Shown here one piece after another: positions 12,041 to 22,789 of a DNA stretch of 64,000 nt. The notes beneath the pieces are model-generated. The model worked only from the letters and a program-made list of their open reading frames with translations. It was not told where the DNA came from and made no database searches. The stretch's first letter is position 1; each line of letters opens with the position of its first letter. Source of the stretch: Hyphodiscus hymeniophilus (Eukaryota > Ascomycota > Leotiomycetes > Helotiales > Hyphodiscaceae); NCBI GenBank assembly GCA_016508695.1, contig VNKQ01000014.1, positions 1,550,001 to 1,614,000 on the forward strand. Direction: 5' to 3'. The position numbers and the translations under genes are program-made.

Positions 12041-12451
12041 TCAAACGCCTTCTTGCAGCTCGGGCGGATGTATGGGTTCAACTGACAGTGCTTCGATTTC
12101 TGTTTCCTGTCAGCGCCAAACATAACGTAGATCTGCCAGCCACGAACCTTTCTTCACGAATTCTGCTCTTTCGATACCCTTTCGTATTTCTGCCTCGTCC
12201 GTCATCGCAGCATTGCTAATAAAAGCTTTGTGCAAGCGTGGTTGAAAGTAATCGTAACCTAAAGGGTAGGCTTTCCCCAGGTTCAAAAGCTCTACAGAGC
12301 TATCAGCAGATATTCCAAGGCACCAGAACATCTGGCATTGGATAGAATGTGAAGGGCACAGTGAGAAATGTAGTGATAAACCTTTGTAGATGGTGATGAC
12401 CTCTCTTCTTAGAGCTGGATTAGAAGCTACCATTTCTGCCAATTGTGCCAA
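12041..12451 (-). CDS. LYR-motif protein, ETFRF1/LYRM5-like
   Basis: Three exons, complement(12041..12099, 12148..12291, 12382..12451), about 90 residues. Introns are 12292-12381 (90 nt) and 12100-12147 (48 nt). Spliced, exon 1 ends in ITIYK and joins ELLNLGKAYPLGYDYF, then RLHKAF, IRKGIERAEFVKK and EIEAL. This is the complete LYR-superfamily signature (YK-x-LL, YPLGYDYFRxRLHKAF). Family knowledge: ETFRF1/LYRM5 is a small mitochondrial matrix protein that binds acyl-carrier protein and deflavinates electron-transfer flavoprotein. The last 15 residues after EIEAL are uncertain: an alternative 35-nt splice gives a basic tail more like homologs. Divergent from the thioesterase gene, 294 bp apart. 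Confidence 0.82.
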
Positions 12452-12745
12452 ACTCTGTCTCTCTCTCTGAAGCGATTCTCTAGACCAAACCCTTCTTCAT
12501 TTAACGACTTGCAAACAATATAGCTTAGCAATTGAATCTCATAAGACCGATCTGCTTCCTTTGGGACATTAGGTAAGGTCGAAACAATGATCAACTCTCA
12601 ATGACAGCATCCTCCGCCATTACCAATTTAAGCGGCAAGCTTCAGCCGCTGCCGAGATCGCGGGGCCGAGCTTCGGATCAAGCTCAACCTCGACCTCGAC
12701 TCTCATTTCTCCAAACTCGGCTTTTATACACGTTGTTGATTCGGA

Positions 12746-13665
12746 ATGCCCCCTCGGATACTCCTCCAGCTGCCTAAACCCAGTAAACCTCATCCCAATC
12801 CGTCCCTTCGCACATTCTCTTCCTCAAGACGCAGACAGCAAGAAGCGCCATCAACCCCACCAGAACCCTCCCATGCCCGCTGGCTTTCACAAACCAAAGC
12901 CCGCGTAGGAAAGTGCATAATTTTCGGGCTAGACCCTTCGCAGACTTACCAAGCGGGACTCGTGTTGAAAGCTTTGGGCGAAGAATGGCGGGGTCTCGTT
13001 GCTGGGAGAGAGGGGTTTCTGGTTGAGCCGAAAAGGGCTGGACTTTTGAGGCAGAAGATTGTCTGGGGGGAGATGGACTCTATGGGTCATATCAATAATG
13101 TCATGTATGTGAGGTATGCTGAGAGTGCGAGGGTTAATTGGGCACATAACTATGCTGTGCATATCGATCCCCATAATGGAGGCAAGTGGAGTGAACTTTT
13201 GACGCCGAGGGGGGATGGGTTGATTTTAAGGAGTATAAGGACGGACTACAAATTCGTGAGTCTCTTCCTCGACGCAACGAGAATGGCGGTCTTGGATTGC
13301 GCTGATTGAGGTAGCCTATGACTTGGCCCGACCATATTTCTGTCTTCCATAAACTGAGATCCCTCCCCTCGTCTTCGGACTCGGCGTTTATACTCGACGT
13401 TATGATTCTCTCCGAGCTTCACCAACGGCCCGCAGCAAGGTGTGTGGAAGATATCGTACTGTATGACTATAAGAAGGGGAGGAAAACGGAACTGAGGCCA
13501 TTCATGCTCGATGCTTTTCAGGAGACTTGGGAGAGGCAGGAAGAAGCTAAACGGAAGATGGAGAAGAGGATTGAAGAGTTGGATAAACTTGTGAGAGATT
13601 TAGAGATGGGGAGTTGGGATCGAGCGGGCGCTGTGGAGGATTTCGGGACTACCAGTGTGAGGTAA
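12746..13665 (+). CDS. Mitochondrial hotdog-fold acyl-CoA thioesterase-like protein
   Basis: Two exons, 12746..13255 and 13315..13665, 286 residues, with a 59-nt intron 13256-13314 (GTGAGT...TAG). The N-terminus (LLQLPKPSKPHP...RTFSSSRRR) is rich in Arg and Ser without acids, a mitochondrial presequence. The hotdog core shows EMDSMGHINNVMYVRYAES, the 4HBT-type D-x-x-GHxNN helix. The splice joins YKF to PMTWPDHISVFHK, which is continuous in this family. A Lys/Glu-rich coiled tail closes the protein. Likely role: hydrolysis of an acyl thioester in the matrix; the acyl group is unknown. Confidence 0.88.
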
Positions 13666-14068
13666 GACTCTCAGAGGGCTTTCCAGAAGTCCGTTCTTGA
13701 GTCAAAGGGTAGATCATCGTGCACAAGAAAGTGTTTCGGTATGCGTATAGTCTTCGCAGACTTCGTATCATGAATCAGCTCTTGCAAAATATTCCAAGCT
13801 TCTTCTGCCTGTTGTCGTTTCCTAAAGCAACTGTGTCATTGTTACCGCTGAACAGCTATGCTGTATTGCATTACGGAACCGACCCGTTAATATAGAGGAA
13901 TTATAAAAGGGGTGTGTCTCACATAGCCTGTACTGGTCTATCCCAGAAACATTGTGGTCCTGAGGGTTGTCGGATAATCCGTCTATTGCCGCGCCGCCGA
14001 AAGTGAGTATTCTCACCTTTGGGTATATATTCACTTAAGTCAAACGACTCTCAACAAAAAAGCGGAAC
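13666..14068. other. Intergenic flank of the thioesterase gene
   Basis: Nothing supported. A run of six to seven A at 14056-14061 lies just outside the inverted-repeat element. Confidence 0.5.
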
Positions 14069-14457
14069 TTCCAAGTAGCCGAGCGTGTTATCATAACTCT
14101 GCTTCCAAAAACCCTTGCTAACTCCCAACAAGGGAGAACGAGTTACTCGTTAGAAGGGAATCGACTTGGCAGACATTCCACGACCTTACCACTGGACCGA
14201 TTTCGATTATTCCAGCAAGGTGAAGCCATTGACAAGGCCACCTAACCCAGGGAAAGTCGACTTACAGGTCTCTACCCGGAGACAGGCCCCTACTGGGGCG
14301 GGGAAAGGAGCCTTGTCAGCTCCTTAGGTTCGAGATTATGGTTAGGAGGCCGACGACAACTGTAAATTTCGACTGAGCAATACAATACTAACACCAACAA
14401 CGACAAGTAAGTATCCATCCTATCCTACTAACAATAACACAGCTCGGCTACTTGGAA
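14069..14457. repeat. 389-bp element with inverted ends and nested hairpins
   Basis: The ends are a perfect 16-bp inverted repeat: ttccaagtagccgagc at 14069-14084 and its complement at 14442-14457. It extends to about 22 of 23 positions with one indel. Inside are five perfect short stem-loops: 14112-14134 (6 bp), 14137-14151 (6 bp), 14268-14283 (5 bp), 14286-14299 (5 bp) and 14305-14325 (7 bp). A CCTAACC/GGTTAGG pair (14241-14247 with 14340-14346) encloses the last three. TAGCCGAGCG at the left end resembles a Pol III A box, and GGTTCGAGATT at 14327-14337 resembles a B box. It could be a MITE, a SINE-like element or a structured RNA gene. No target duplication is obvious. Confidence 0.55.
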
Positions 14458-15785
14458 ACAAATTTTGTTTTGGATCTTTTTCTTTTTGCTATTGTTTTGA
14501 AAGCCATGGCTAGGCTTAGAAGCCCTAGTAATGGCTTGCGTATTCTTTCTTTTATCTAATAGCCGCAAAACCAGACGAGTATAAACTACTGGAAGTGGGT
14601 TTGTACGCTTCTTTAGTAGCAAAGATTCTTTTGTTCCGACTTGGTAAGTTCAGAATACAAGGCCAGTATAGATTATACTTCGGATATTGCTTATTCTCCA
14701 TGCTAACATTTACTCTTTTTAGAAATAGAGGACTTGGACAAAGTATTATGCATTGTTATTATAATCCTTCTATACTAAATAAGTATATTCAAGAAGAAAG
14801 AGTCATTTTGAATGACAGTATATCTTCGATTCTTACCTTTGTATACAACTTTGTATTATACACCATAACTATTTGCAAATAAGCGGCTAAAGCTTACGTT
14901 TTAAGAACAGCTATTATCTAATAAACTATCTCAAGGCAAAGCCTACCTACTTACGGCCTACTACCTGCATTCATGTTTAGATTACGAATTAAATGCAGAT
15001 AGATCATGTCATAGGCAGAGCAGAGTTCGAGGCGCTTCATTTCACTGTAGGCCGCTTTGGCATTTCTACAAGTCTCGGTTGAAAGCATACGCCCCAGCCT
15101 CAATCATTGTACAAAATGTATCACGTGAGTCGGAAATTTCTGCCGTCAATTCAAAAATCAAGACACGAATTCAACAGGTTCATCATCGAATCAGACTACA
15201 AATGCAATGATGCATCTGTTTACAGAGTCGTGCATGTGTGCGTTGGACACATGAGGAGGATCTTCGTTCTTAGCCGGATTCTCCACTCTGGAACTCGCTC
15301 AAGCCTCCACCAGCTCTGGTCACCGCTCGCATGCATGGCTGGTGGCTTGAGATGGTTGATGATTCAGCGATCGTCCTTGCAACGCCTCTATTTCATTTTG
15401 TTGTCCATTCATGCTCGAATACGCCGCAAGCATTCTACCTGTCGATATAGGTTTATTTCCGAGTCTCCAAGTGGAGTGTTCCGCTTCCTCGGAATGAAGT
15501 GAACCTCGGGTCTGGTTAGCCGGCCGTGAACGGAAGTCAAAGACCTCATGAAGAGATCTGCACTCAGATTAGGAAGCAAATCACGCCGTCTACTCGAACC
15601 TACCTGCGCATTGAAATCTACGACAGGCTACAGCAGCGGGGAATCATATCCTTTGGATCCTCCACTGACCCGCTTGCCCACACACCATCACCAGGACTCC
15701 TCTCGGTTCAGGCTGCAAATTTGCAAGTGCCGGAGTACCGCAAGATGCCATATTGCAGGCATGTGCGGGGAGCAGGGGGTATTAA
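14458..15785. other. Gene-poor stretch flanking the transposon
   Basis: Moderately AT-rich, most so at 14600-14950. Open frames such as 14595-14882 and 15107-15502 have no recognisable motif. It may contain older decayed repeats. Confidence 0.5.
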
Positions 15786-15793
15786 AACTTAAA
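15786..15793. repeat. 8-bp target-site duplication, left copy
   Basis: aacttaaa immediately before the left TIR. The identical 8-mer follows the right TIR at 18291-18298. Confidence 0.85.
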
Positions 15794-15835
15794 GGGACGA
15801 GCTATTTCAACTCTAATGCCGGCTATTTCAACTCT
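15794..15835 (+). repeat. Left TIR with internal duplication
   Basis: Begins gggacgagctatttcaactc. The 14-mer gctatttcaactct occurs twice inside it (15801 and 15822), separated by aatgccg, suggesting paired transposase-binding sites. Confidence 0.9.
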
Positions 15836-18248
15836 ACTAGTCCCAGATCGTTTTCATACTTGTGTATATCTAGTAAGCTCTACCTACTATATAAATTTAT
15901 ATGCGCGCAAGAGTATATAATATATACTATTATACTAACTTATTAAAATTATAATCTAGATCTAACTTATACTTACTATCTTGCGTATAACCCTTAAAAG
16001 GTTCTATTATAACTTTAACCTCTTATATTACCTCCCTTTATAGTATATCTCTTATAACGACTATTACGTCTTTAAGGCAATCGTTTTTATATATAGAAGA
16101 AATCCCCCTATATAACCCCTTTCCCTTCTTATACTTAGCTTATATTAATCGATATACCCCTTTACTATCCGTATTATTATAAGAGTAATAGAACTATCTC
16201 GATTTAGCCTAGAATAAACGACAAATACTAGTCTAGTAAGAGACTTAGGTCGCTTAAGGATTGCGGGGGCTAAGGAAGGGGGGAGTTCGAAGGCTAAGGG
16301 TAATCGTCGAGTACTCCGAGTCGATTCGGTAATACGTGATACCCCTCCTAGTATATTACGGGGTCTACTTTTCTCTCGTATATATATAGGGTTAAGAACT
16401 AGTCTTAAAACCTCTAGTATAAGGAAGGGATTAAGAGTATTAGTTATAGGCCTATCGTAGTATTAGTAACAATATATATTAGTTAGTAAGATTACTCCCC
16501 TATTAGATTTACGCTCTTATATTATATAAAAACAAGGTAAGCCAAGTAACTATCGAATTATATACTAATAACTAGGGGGAGGGGGACTACTCGCAAGTAA
16601 CTTAGTATACTCTAGGAGTATTTTCTCTAACGTAAAGCTATAAACTAATTAAAGAACTATAGCGAAGAGAGGTATATTAACTCGTGTCTTTGGCTATAGT
16701 TTCTATTAAGCTAGTATCGTCGTTATACTTTAATATTACGAATCCCAGAAGTGTTATAGGCGTATAAAGACACTTCTTAGGTCTCTATTCCCTTATTGCA
16801 AGTATAACTTGAGTATTGCGTAATAACCTTTAATAAGACTTAAAATAGTTACTTTAAAGTAATAGTATTAATTAACCTAATATATAACGATCTTTTCCTT
16901 TTATAAGTATAACTAGGTCCCTTCGTAATAACTTATAGCTTAAGGAGAGGAAGTAACCCTTATTTCTTTTAACTTATTATTATACTCCTTTAAACTTATA
17001 TTAGAAAGTAGTGTATTCTAGGCCCTAAGGAATAACTAGAATAAAGGGTGCCTCTTTACCTTGCTATTTTAGTCTTTAATTAGACCTAGAAAGAATTTCT
17101 TAGTTTTAGCTAATATATTTATATTTACGTACTATCTATAAAGGATATAGCTTAATTATAGGAATTATATATTAATATACTTTATTAGAGCTAGTTCTCT
17201 ATTAGTTACTATAGAAACTAGCTCTTTAATTGTGTTTTGGGTTATAATATTACAGAGTTATTATAATACCCACTTATAATCGACCTTCTTTTTAGTTAAG
17301 AGAAAAACTACCCTTACTTAAATAACTTTATTATTCCTTATTATTATATATATATTAAGTAATAGTATATTAAATCGGTTCGTTTTATAAGTATAATCAA
17401 GTAAAAGAATATTAGAATACTACTTTTATAAGTCGAAAGAAGAGGGGTATAAGAAGAAGAGTCGGGTTAGCATATTAGTCGAAAGGTTTATATCGAATAT
17501 AGGGTTAAAGCCGCCCTCTCGAAGTTCCTAGTAAATCGTTAGTATTATACTTAGAAGGACCTTTACTAATATACTTTAAGTAGCTATTTTATTAGAGTAA
17601 GCTTATTAAGCTAACGAAGATATATTACTTATACGAGGTTTAAGATATCTTTCTAAGAGAGTATAATTATAGGTTTCTCTTATCGAATAATTATTAATAT
17701 CGATATATTATTAAGACTTATAATAGCTAAGTTCTTAACCTAAGTAGTTATCTCTAGGTTTAGAGTAGTAATTCGGTAGGCAAGATAGGCGGAAGGTATT
17801 ATAAACGGCCTATAGTTATATATTCCTTCTAATACTATTAGTTCCTATTATTCCAAGATAGCGTCTCTTTCTAATATAACCTTTATCTTACAATTACACT
17901 TCTTACTATAAGTACCTTCGCGTCGCTTCGATTTGTATACTATAAGGTTCTTAGGCTTTAACTATAGCTTATTAAATCGATCGCAAGTATATATAATTCG
18001 CTTTAGTTTAATATTGCGTTTAAAGAGGGCATACTTATTGGCTTTAGTATATTATTTAATAATAGTAACTATAATAGAAAGATTAGTATAAACCGCTATA
18101 AAGGGAGGGGGCCTACAAGTCTTAGATGCGTTTATTGCGAAGGTTATAAGTTAATAAGGATATATTGATTTTTACAAGTAATATAAATTATACTTGCCCT
18201 TGCATACAAAATAGTATGGGGAAGCGAGCTTACTAAGTGTACCCCCGA

Positions 18249-18290
18249 AGAGTTGAAATAGCCGGCATTGGAGTTGAAATAGCTCGTCCC
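18249..18290 (-). repeat. Right TIR
   Basis: Reverse complement of the left TIR with one transition. The same doubled 14-mer is present, one copy with C for T. Confidence 0.9.
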
Positions 18291-18298
18291 AACTTAAA
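18291..18298. repeat. 8-bp target-site duplication, right copy
   Basis: aacttaaa directly after the right TIR, identical to 15786-15793. Confidence 0.85.
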
Positions 18299-19357
18299 AG
18301 GAAGAAAAGAGTAGCCAAGAGTGGGATCTCTGCAGCCAGAAACTGCGCTGTCATGCTGCTTATCTGTGATAGCCTTAATATGCTTAAGCCGTCTAGCACA
18401 TGATCTGCATCTGCAACCTTATTGCGAGATGTCACGAGCAGTCTTGCGTCCGATGTGCTCCATTCTTTCTGCAGCTTTAGGTGGTATCCAGTTTGAACGC
18501 CTTGACTCATGCATTCGGAGATTTCTTACTGGTTGATACTAAAGCTTGCGATCAAGGGTCATCAATTCTTTTCACGCAACTTTCCCCTTATTGGAACAAC
18601 CCTTCCGACCGCGAAGAAGCTTTTTGACAAAAAACCGTTTACGTCTGGGGGTCGAAAGGTTCTGCTGGCTATAAATCGGCAGTCGTCTTGCTAAACAGAA
18701 TCACCACTGACCAATCGAGTCTACCGGGCAATGCACGGCATTTCATAGGGCTCGGACGGCATTGCTATTCAATATCTATTACTCAATGGGGAGGATGGTT
18801 GTACAAGGAGGGGTTGGGTTGTACCTGACCCCTCCGGCTCGGAGGTTACTATGGAGTAAGAATGAAGCCTTGAGATATGCGGGTGGCTTGGTTGTGGGGT
18901 CGAAATCTGCAGCATCATCTTTTTGAGACTGGCTGGTGAAAATATTGACATCAGATTTATCATACAATACTGATGATAGGTCGAAAATCTTCGTAAAGGA
19001 TTTTGTAGTCGATTTTTACTTTTAGGGTGGGTTATTGCTCAGTCAGCCGGCGCTGGAAGCCATCATCAAGCCCCCACCCCTTCGCTGTTTGGCGCATCAA
19101 CGCCCACCGCAGCCAGCACTCCACCAAAACCGGGACTCGCTAAGGGCTTGCCTTGGTGCATTGCAGCGAGGAACCTTCATTTCACAACATACATCCGCTT
19201 TTGCGACCAACACCCAACACCACACCGCGAATGACCCTCAACATATGATAATTGGGGTCATAGTCATCTCTTCAATAGGATTAACATCAGCAGGGAGCCT
19301 TGGACCCGTCTCCCCCAGGCTGTGGCCTTTGGGTTAGGGTTTGGGTCAGCAATATTT
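18299..19357. other. Intergenic region upstream of acrB
   Basis: No gene seen. The C-rich, CAACA-rich leader from about 19070 is typical of a fungal 5' UTR for acrB. Confidence 0.5.
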
Positions 19358-22243
19358 ATGCCTCGAGCTGCTCCATCTACAGCCAAGCGACAGCAGGGTG
19401 CTGCGAACCACCGCGATACCAGGCACGAGAATGGTCTTGTAGGTCCTGGCAAGCGGGTACAGAGGCAGAAGAGTAATGGTCATCTCAACGGTCATGCCAA
19501 GTCCTCCGAACCGTCAACACCACCTCTACCTGCGACTCCTCCGCCTGCGACGAACGGAAACGGACATGCGCGAGCTGCAGCCAATGTCACGGAAACCAAG
19601 CTGCCAGTCAACGGGTTGAGGAGGTCGTCGATTGGTGTTTATTCGGAGGAGACCTCGTCCTCGGAGTCTTACAACAACATGCCCGCAATTGCCGTCCACA
19701 ACGAGAACCACCGCCGGATCGACGTCAACTCTGCCAAGAACCCCGCCGTCCATCGCGATGTAGGGCCTCTAAGTCTTGTACTCACTGTGCTTCGATCCTG
19801 CCCACTCTACGACACTATTGCCATCCTGATTGTACTGCTGCAGATCCCGCCGACCTTCTTGTCCATCATTCACATCTTGTTTGCGACCTTGACATTTGTC
19901 CCTACTTCGACCTCGACAACCACCGGAATAAGCTTCTCGGACATATTCGAAGGAACATTAGGAACTCCATCGGTCGCTACGATTGTGTTTGTTGACATAT
20001 TTGTTCTGTTGGTGTGGCTATTCCTGTGGGGCCCGTTGCAGGATGTCGTGTTGGACTTGGCACAGACCGTCATTGCGTTGACTCTTGGGGGTGGAACCAG
20101 TGGTAGAGAAGCCGGCATGAACAATGTTCTCGTCTGTTTCAGTATCATCGGATTCTCACATCTCGTTCGCAATGGCAATGTCAAGCAGTCTGGCATACGC
20201 GCATTCATCTCCTCATCAACGAATGGCCTTCTCGGATCACCGGATTCTGATGATCCCCTCGAGCCGATTTCTCAGAGTCTCCACAAGAAAGGTGCACGTG
20301 GGTGGATTCGGAGCATTCTCGCGATACATATACTTACCCAAGGTGTGGTGCGGTATATCCGAGATTGGTATGTGAGGAGAGAAAGACGTGATACATCAAC
20401 ATCTTTACATGATCCTGAAGCTGGGAAAGTTCAAACGGATGCCAACAGCGATACACCTACGCCGACCCCAGAGAATGAGCCTTCAAATCTTGCAACTACT
20501 TCAATCAATACGAAGAAAAAGAAGAAACAGAGCGCTCAGGTTCGTTTACGGCAGCCTCTCTGGGCGGCACTAGCGAGCACAAAAATTGTTATGGTCAAGG
20601 AGTACGAAACATCACATACAGCAGCCGAGTCTGCCGGCACAAACGCAACAGACATCAACAACCTGGGCAACGCCCCTTTCAATACCGAGGCAGACAAGAT
20701 ATGGATAACATATGTTGGACACGACGAGGTATTCTTTGCCACCAGTTACTTTCCCACACACGCTCCACAAGGGGACTGCGAAGAGAAGAAGGGCATGGAA
20801 GCTTCTGAGATTGACGAGTCGAAGCCGTTCTTCGTACGAGTCAACAAGACCTTTTGGCGACCCACGAAGATTTACACTACGACCGACCCAGATCAGCCAG
20901 CAGGACAGGATATGAGATGGAGTGGAGAGATATTTGGCCTTGCACCCATGTCCAGCTACCAATGCGATTTTGTGAGCACGGTCGATGGCACCATTATCTT
21001 CTCCACCAATGTGAGAACTGTTCAACCACAGCTGGACGTCTCGGCAACTGGACTATCCCCGGGACCTGTTATCAGCGGTCGGCCTGGCTCGCCTACGACA
21101 ACGTTAAAGACCTCCATTGCATCCTCAGAGGTCAAGCTCGCCGAAGAGCGTAACCGCCAGAAGCGTGAACGGAAAGACCAGCGCGCCAAGCTTAGCAATA
21201 TTCGCAAGGAGATTGAGAAACTGGCCGGCGGTATAGCGTCCTCTGGTGGAAATGATGATCGTCAGCGCCAGAAAGTGCAACAACACCATCTTCACACAAA
21301 GCAAGCTGAAGAAGCGATCGCCCTTCTCGAATCCCAGATCGAGGACCTTTCTAGCCTTCCCTCCAATGACGACCTTGATGAGATGAAGGCTGCTAAACTC
21401 CAATATCAATCCCAGAAGGACATCCACAAGAAAGCGCGCAAAGAGTACACAGCTATCAAGGAACAAGCTCGGGATGAGGTTCAGACTTTGAAGAATGATG
21501 TTGTCAATCTCGAATCCAAACATGAACGCGTCCAAATTCGCAATGCCAAGCTCACTGGGGACCTAGAGCGGATCAAAGATGCCAATGCCCGAGGATTGGA
21601 CGAAGCCCAGCGCAAGATCACAGAGCAACAAGCCAAGGAAGTCGAGAGACAGAACATGGAAGGCCTGTACAAAGGCAGACTTGTTGGCATCACTACCGAG
21701 CTTATGGAGAACCGTATGCAGTTCGAGAGGCTTGGAGCGCTTGTCGCGCAGCTTCAAGCAATGGAACAGTCCGAAATGTACACTCAAAGTCCGAACGCTT
21801 CGGTTCCTAATCTGAGCTATGCCGATATCCCAGAAGCTTCGACTGCTTCTAATTATCCGTGGAATCCGGCTCCCAACTCTGGACTGTACGCGCCCAGTTA
21901 CCCTATGATGGCATCTGGCTCAAACCAAGGCATGCGAACCCGCGGCCGCAGTTCTAGCATGCTGAGCAACGTGTCAGGTTTCACGCAGTCCAGTGGCGAG
22001 GGCGACTCTCATCAATTGCAACTCAGCAGCCACAACAGTTTCTCTAAGTTTGTATTGCCCAATATGTACTTGAGAGAGAGGCAAGGCAGCAGCGAAAGCG
22101 CCAGCGTTAGTGGGAGTGGGAGTCGTAGCGGAAATGGCAGTGTAGGCGATCCAAAGAGTCCTATTGCCAGGAATGGCAGTGTGAGGAAATGGGGCAGTGG
22201 AAGTATTGCTGGAGATAAAGGGAACGCTGATGAGAAATTATAA
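19358..22243 (+). CDS. acrB: Ubiquitination network signalling protein AcrB
   Basis: Single exon, 961 residues from the ATG at 19358 (the longer frame starts at a GTG). Order of parts: a Ser/Pro/Asn-rich basic N-terminus; two or three membrane segments between about 145 and 255 (LVLTVLRSCPLYDTIAILIV, then VATIVFVDIFVLLVWLFLWG); a cytosolic region with a fibronectin-like beta block carrying HDEVFFATSYFP; a long Lys/Glu coiled coil (about 600-800); and a Ser/Gly-rich tail. Length and order match Aspergillus AcrB, which was identified through acriflavine resistance and acts with the CreB/CreD deubiquitination network in regulating permeases and carbon use. Conserved and single-copy in Pezizomycotina. 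Confidence 0.9.
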   Translation: MPRAAPSTAKRQQGAANHRDTRHENGLVGPGKRVQRQKSNGHLNGHAKSSEPSTPPLPATPPPATNGNGHARAAANVTETKLPVNGLRRSSIGVYSEETSSSESYNNMPAIAVHNENHRRIDVNSAKNPAVHRDVGPLSLVLTVLRSCPLYDTIAILIVLLQIPPTFLSIIHILFATLTFVPTSTSTTTGISFSDIFEGTLGTPSVATIVFVDIFVLLVWLFLWGPLQDVVLDLAQTVIALTLGGGTSGREAGMNNVLVCFSIIGFSHLVRNGNVKQSGIRAFISSSTNGLLGSPDSDDPLEPISQSLHKKGARGWIRSILAIHILTQGVVRYIRDWYVRRERRDTSTSLHDPEAGKVQTDANSDTPTPTPENEPSNLATTSINTKKKKKQSAQVRLRQPLWAALASTKIVMVKEYETSHTAAESAGTNATDINNLGNAPFNTEADKIWITYVGHDEVFFATSYFPTHAPQGDCEEKKGMEASEIDESKPFFVRVNKTFWRPTKIYTTTDPDQPAGQDMRWSGEIFGLAPMSSYQCDFVSTVDGTIIFSTNVRTVQPQLDVSATGLSPGPVISGRPGSPTTTLKTSIASSEVKLAEERNRQKRERKDQRAKLSNIRKEIEKLAGGIASSGGNDDRQRQKVQQHHLHTKQAEEAIALLESQIEDLSSLPSNDDLDEMKAAKLQYQSQKDIHKKARKEYTAIKEQARDEVQTLKNDVVNLESKHERVQIRNAKLTGDLERIKDANARGLDEAQRKITEQQAKEVERQNMEGLYKGRLVGITTELMENRMQFERLGALVAQLQAMEQSEMYTQSPNASVPNLSYADIPEASTASNYPWNPAPNSGLYAPSYPMMASGSNQGMRTRGRSSSMLSNVSGFTQSSGEGDSHQLQLSSHNSFSKFVLPNMYLRERQGSSESASVSGSGSRSGNGSVGDPKSPIARNGSVRKWGSGSIAGDKGNADEKL

Positions 22244-22789
22244 GTCTGCTCAATAGAGAAAAATGTGATGCTTGACCGAAAGCCCTTTCCATGCGCCGTG
22301 ACTTTACACTCGAATTGTCTTCAATTTTAAGTTACCAAAACGGGTTTCCAAGTTCATACGACTGGTGTGCTACAGATTTGCGGCACCGCCCTTCATTTCT
22401 CTGTCACTAGCACCTAATACCTTGATCTTCCGAATTAGACCCCATTCCCTACGGAAGACTCCTCCCGCTCAACTTCTACCTGATCGTCTCTTAGGATCCA
22501 TGTTAAAGGCATGGATCTAATAGAAGAGCGGGATTTTGTTGCAAGTCGGAGTCTTGGGGGCTGAGAAAGAGGACTGAGAGCAATAAAGAGGTTCGTGTGT
22601 TGTCGAACGCCCCCCTCCCCTCTAGCCTCCCCCTGGTTCAATTTCGCTTGCGCCCAATTAAATAAGTGGAGTGCTGCAAGTCACGTCGGCACGCGTCAAC
22701 TTTCTATATTTCTCAATTCGAAGCACGACGTTTTGCGAGCTACGACCTGACCACATTTCAAGAGCATATCGGATTTGAAAGTTGTCAAG
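22244..22789. other. Intergenic between acrB and primase
   Basis: No gene seen. It holds the acrB 3' flank and the primase promoter. Confidence 0.5.

Larger units (their letters stand above)
15794..18290. mobile_element. Decayed 2.5-kb TIR DNA transposon, AT-rich
   Basis: The 42-bp terminal inverted repeats (15794-15835 and 18249-18290) match at 41 of 42 positions and are flanked by the 8-bp duplication aacttaaa. The 2.4-kb interior is extremely rich in TA dinucleotides and has no open frame of 60 codons from about 15947 to 18171 on either strand. This is the look of a transposase gene destroyed by repeat-induced point mutation (inference). An 8-bp duplication is typical of hAT and also of P or Merlin elements, but TIRs of 42 bp are long for hAT and the ends do not start with CA. 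I leave the superfamily open. The interior is degraded, yet the TIRs are nearly identical. Confidence 0.88.

Noticed and set aside
14140..14215. Possible tRNA gene on the minus strand (A-box- and B-box-like strings)
   Set aside because: No acceptor stem or proper T-arm pairing can be drawn. At most it is a tRNA-derived remnant.
15107..15946. Frames of 88-132 codons left of the transposon
   Set aside because: Two overlap each other in different frames, one runs into the TIR, and composition does not look coding.
15786..18298. piggyBac-type element (TTAA near both ends)
   Set aside because: TTAA is not placed symmetrically next to the TIRs; the exact 8-bp duplication explains the ends better.
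19035..21815. Many open frames of 60-140 codons on both strands within and before acrB
   Set aside because: They are shadows of one long, well-conserved reading frame and have no motifs.
22775..22789. Upstream in-frame start for the primase gene
   Set aside because: It is a TTG. The ATG at 22790 gives the conserved N-terminus. The same reasoning was applied to acrB, the alpha/beta hydrolase, the flavoprotein and the mitochondrial unknown.
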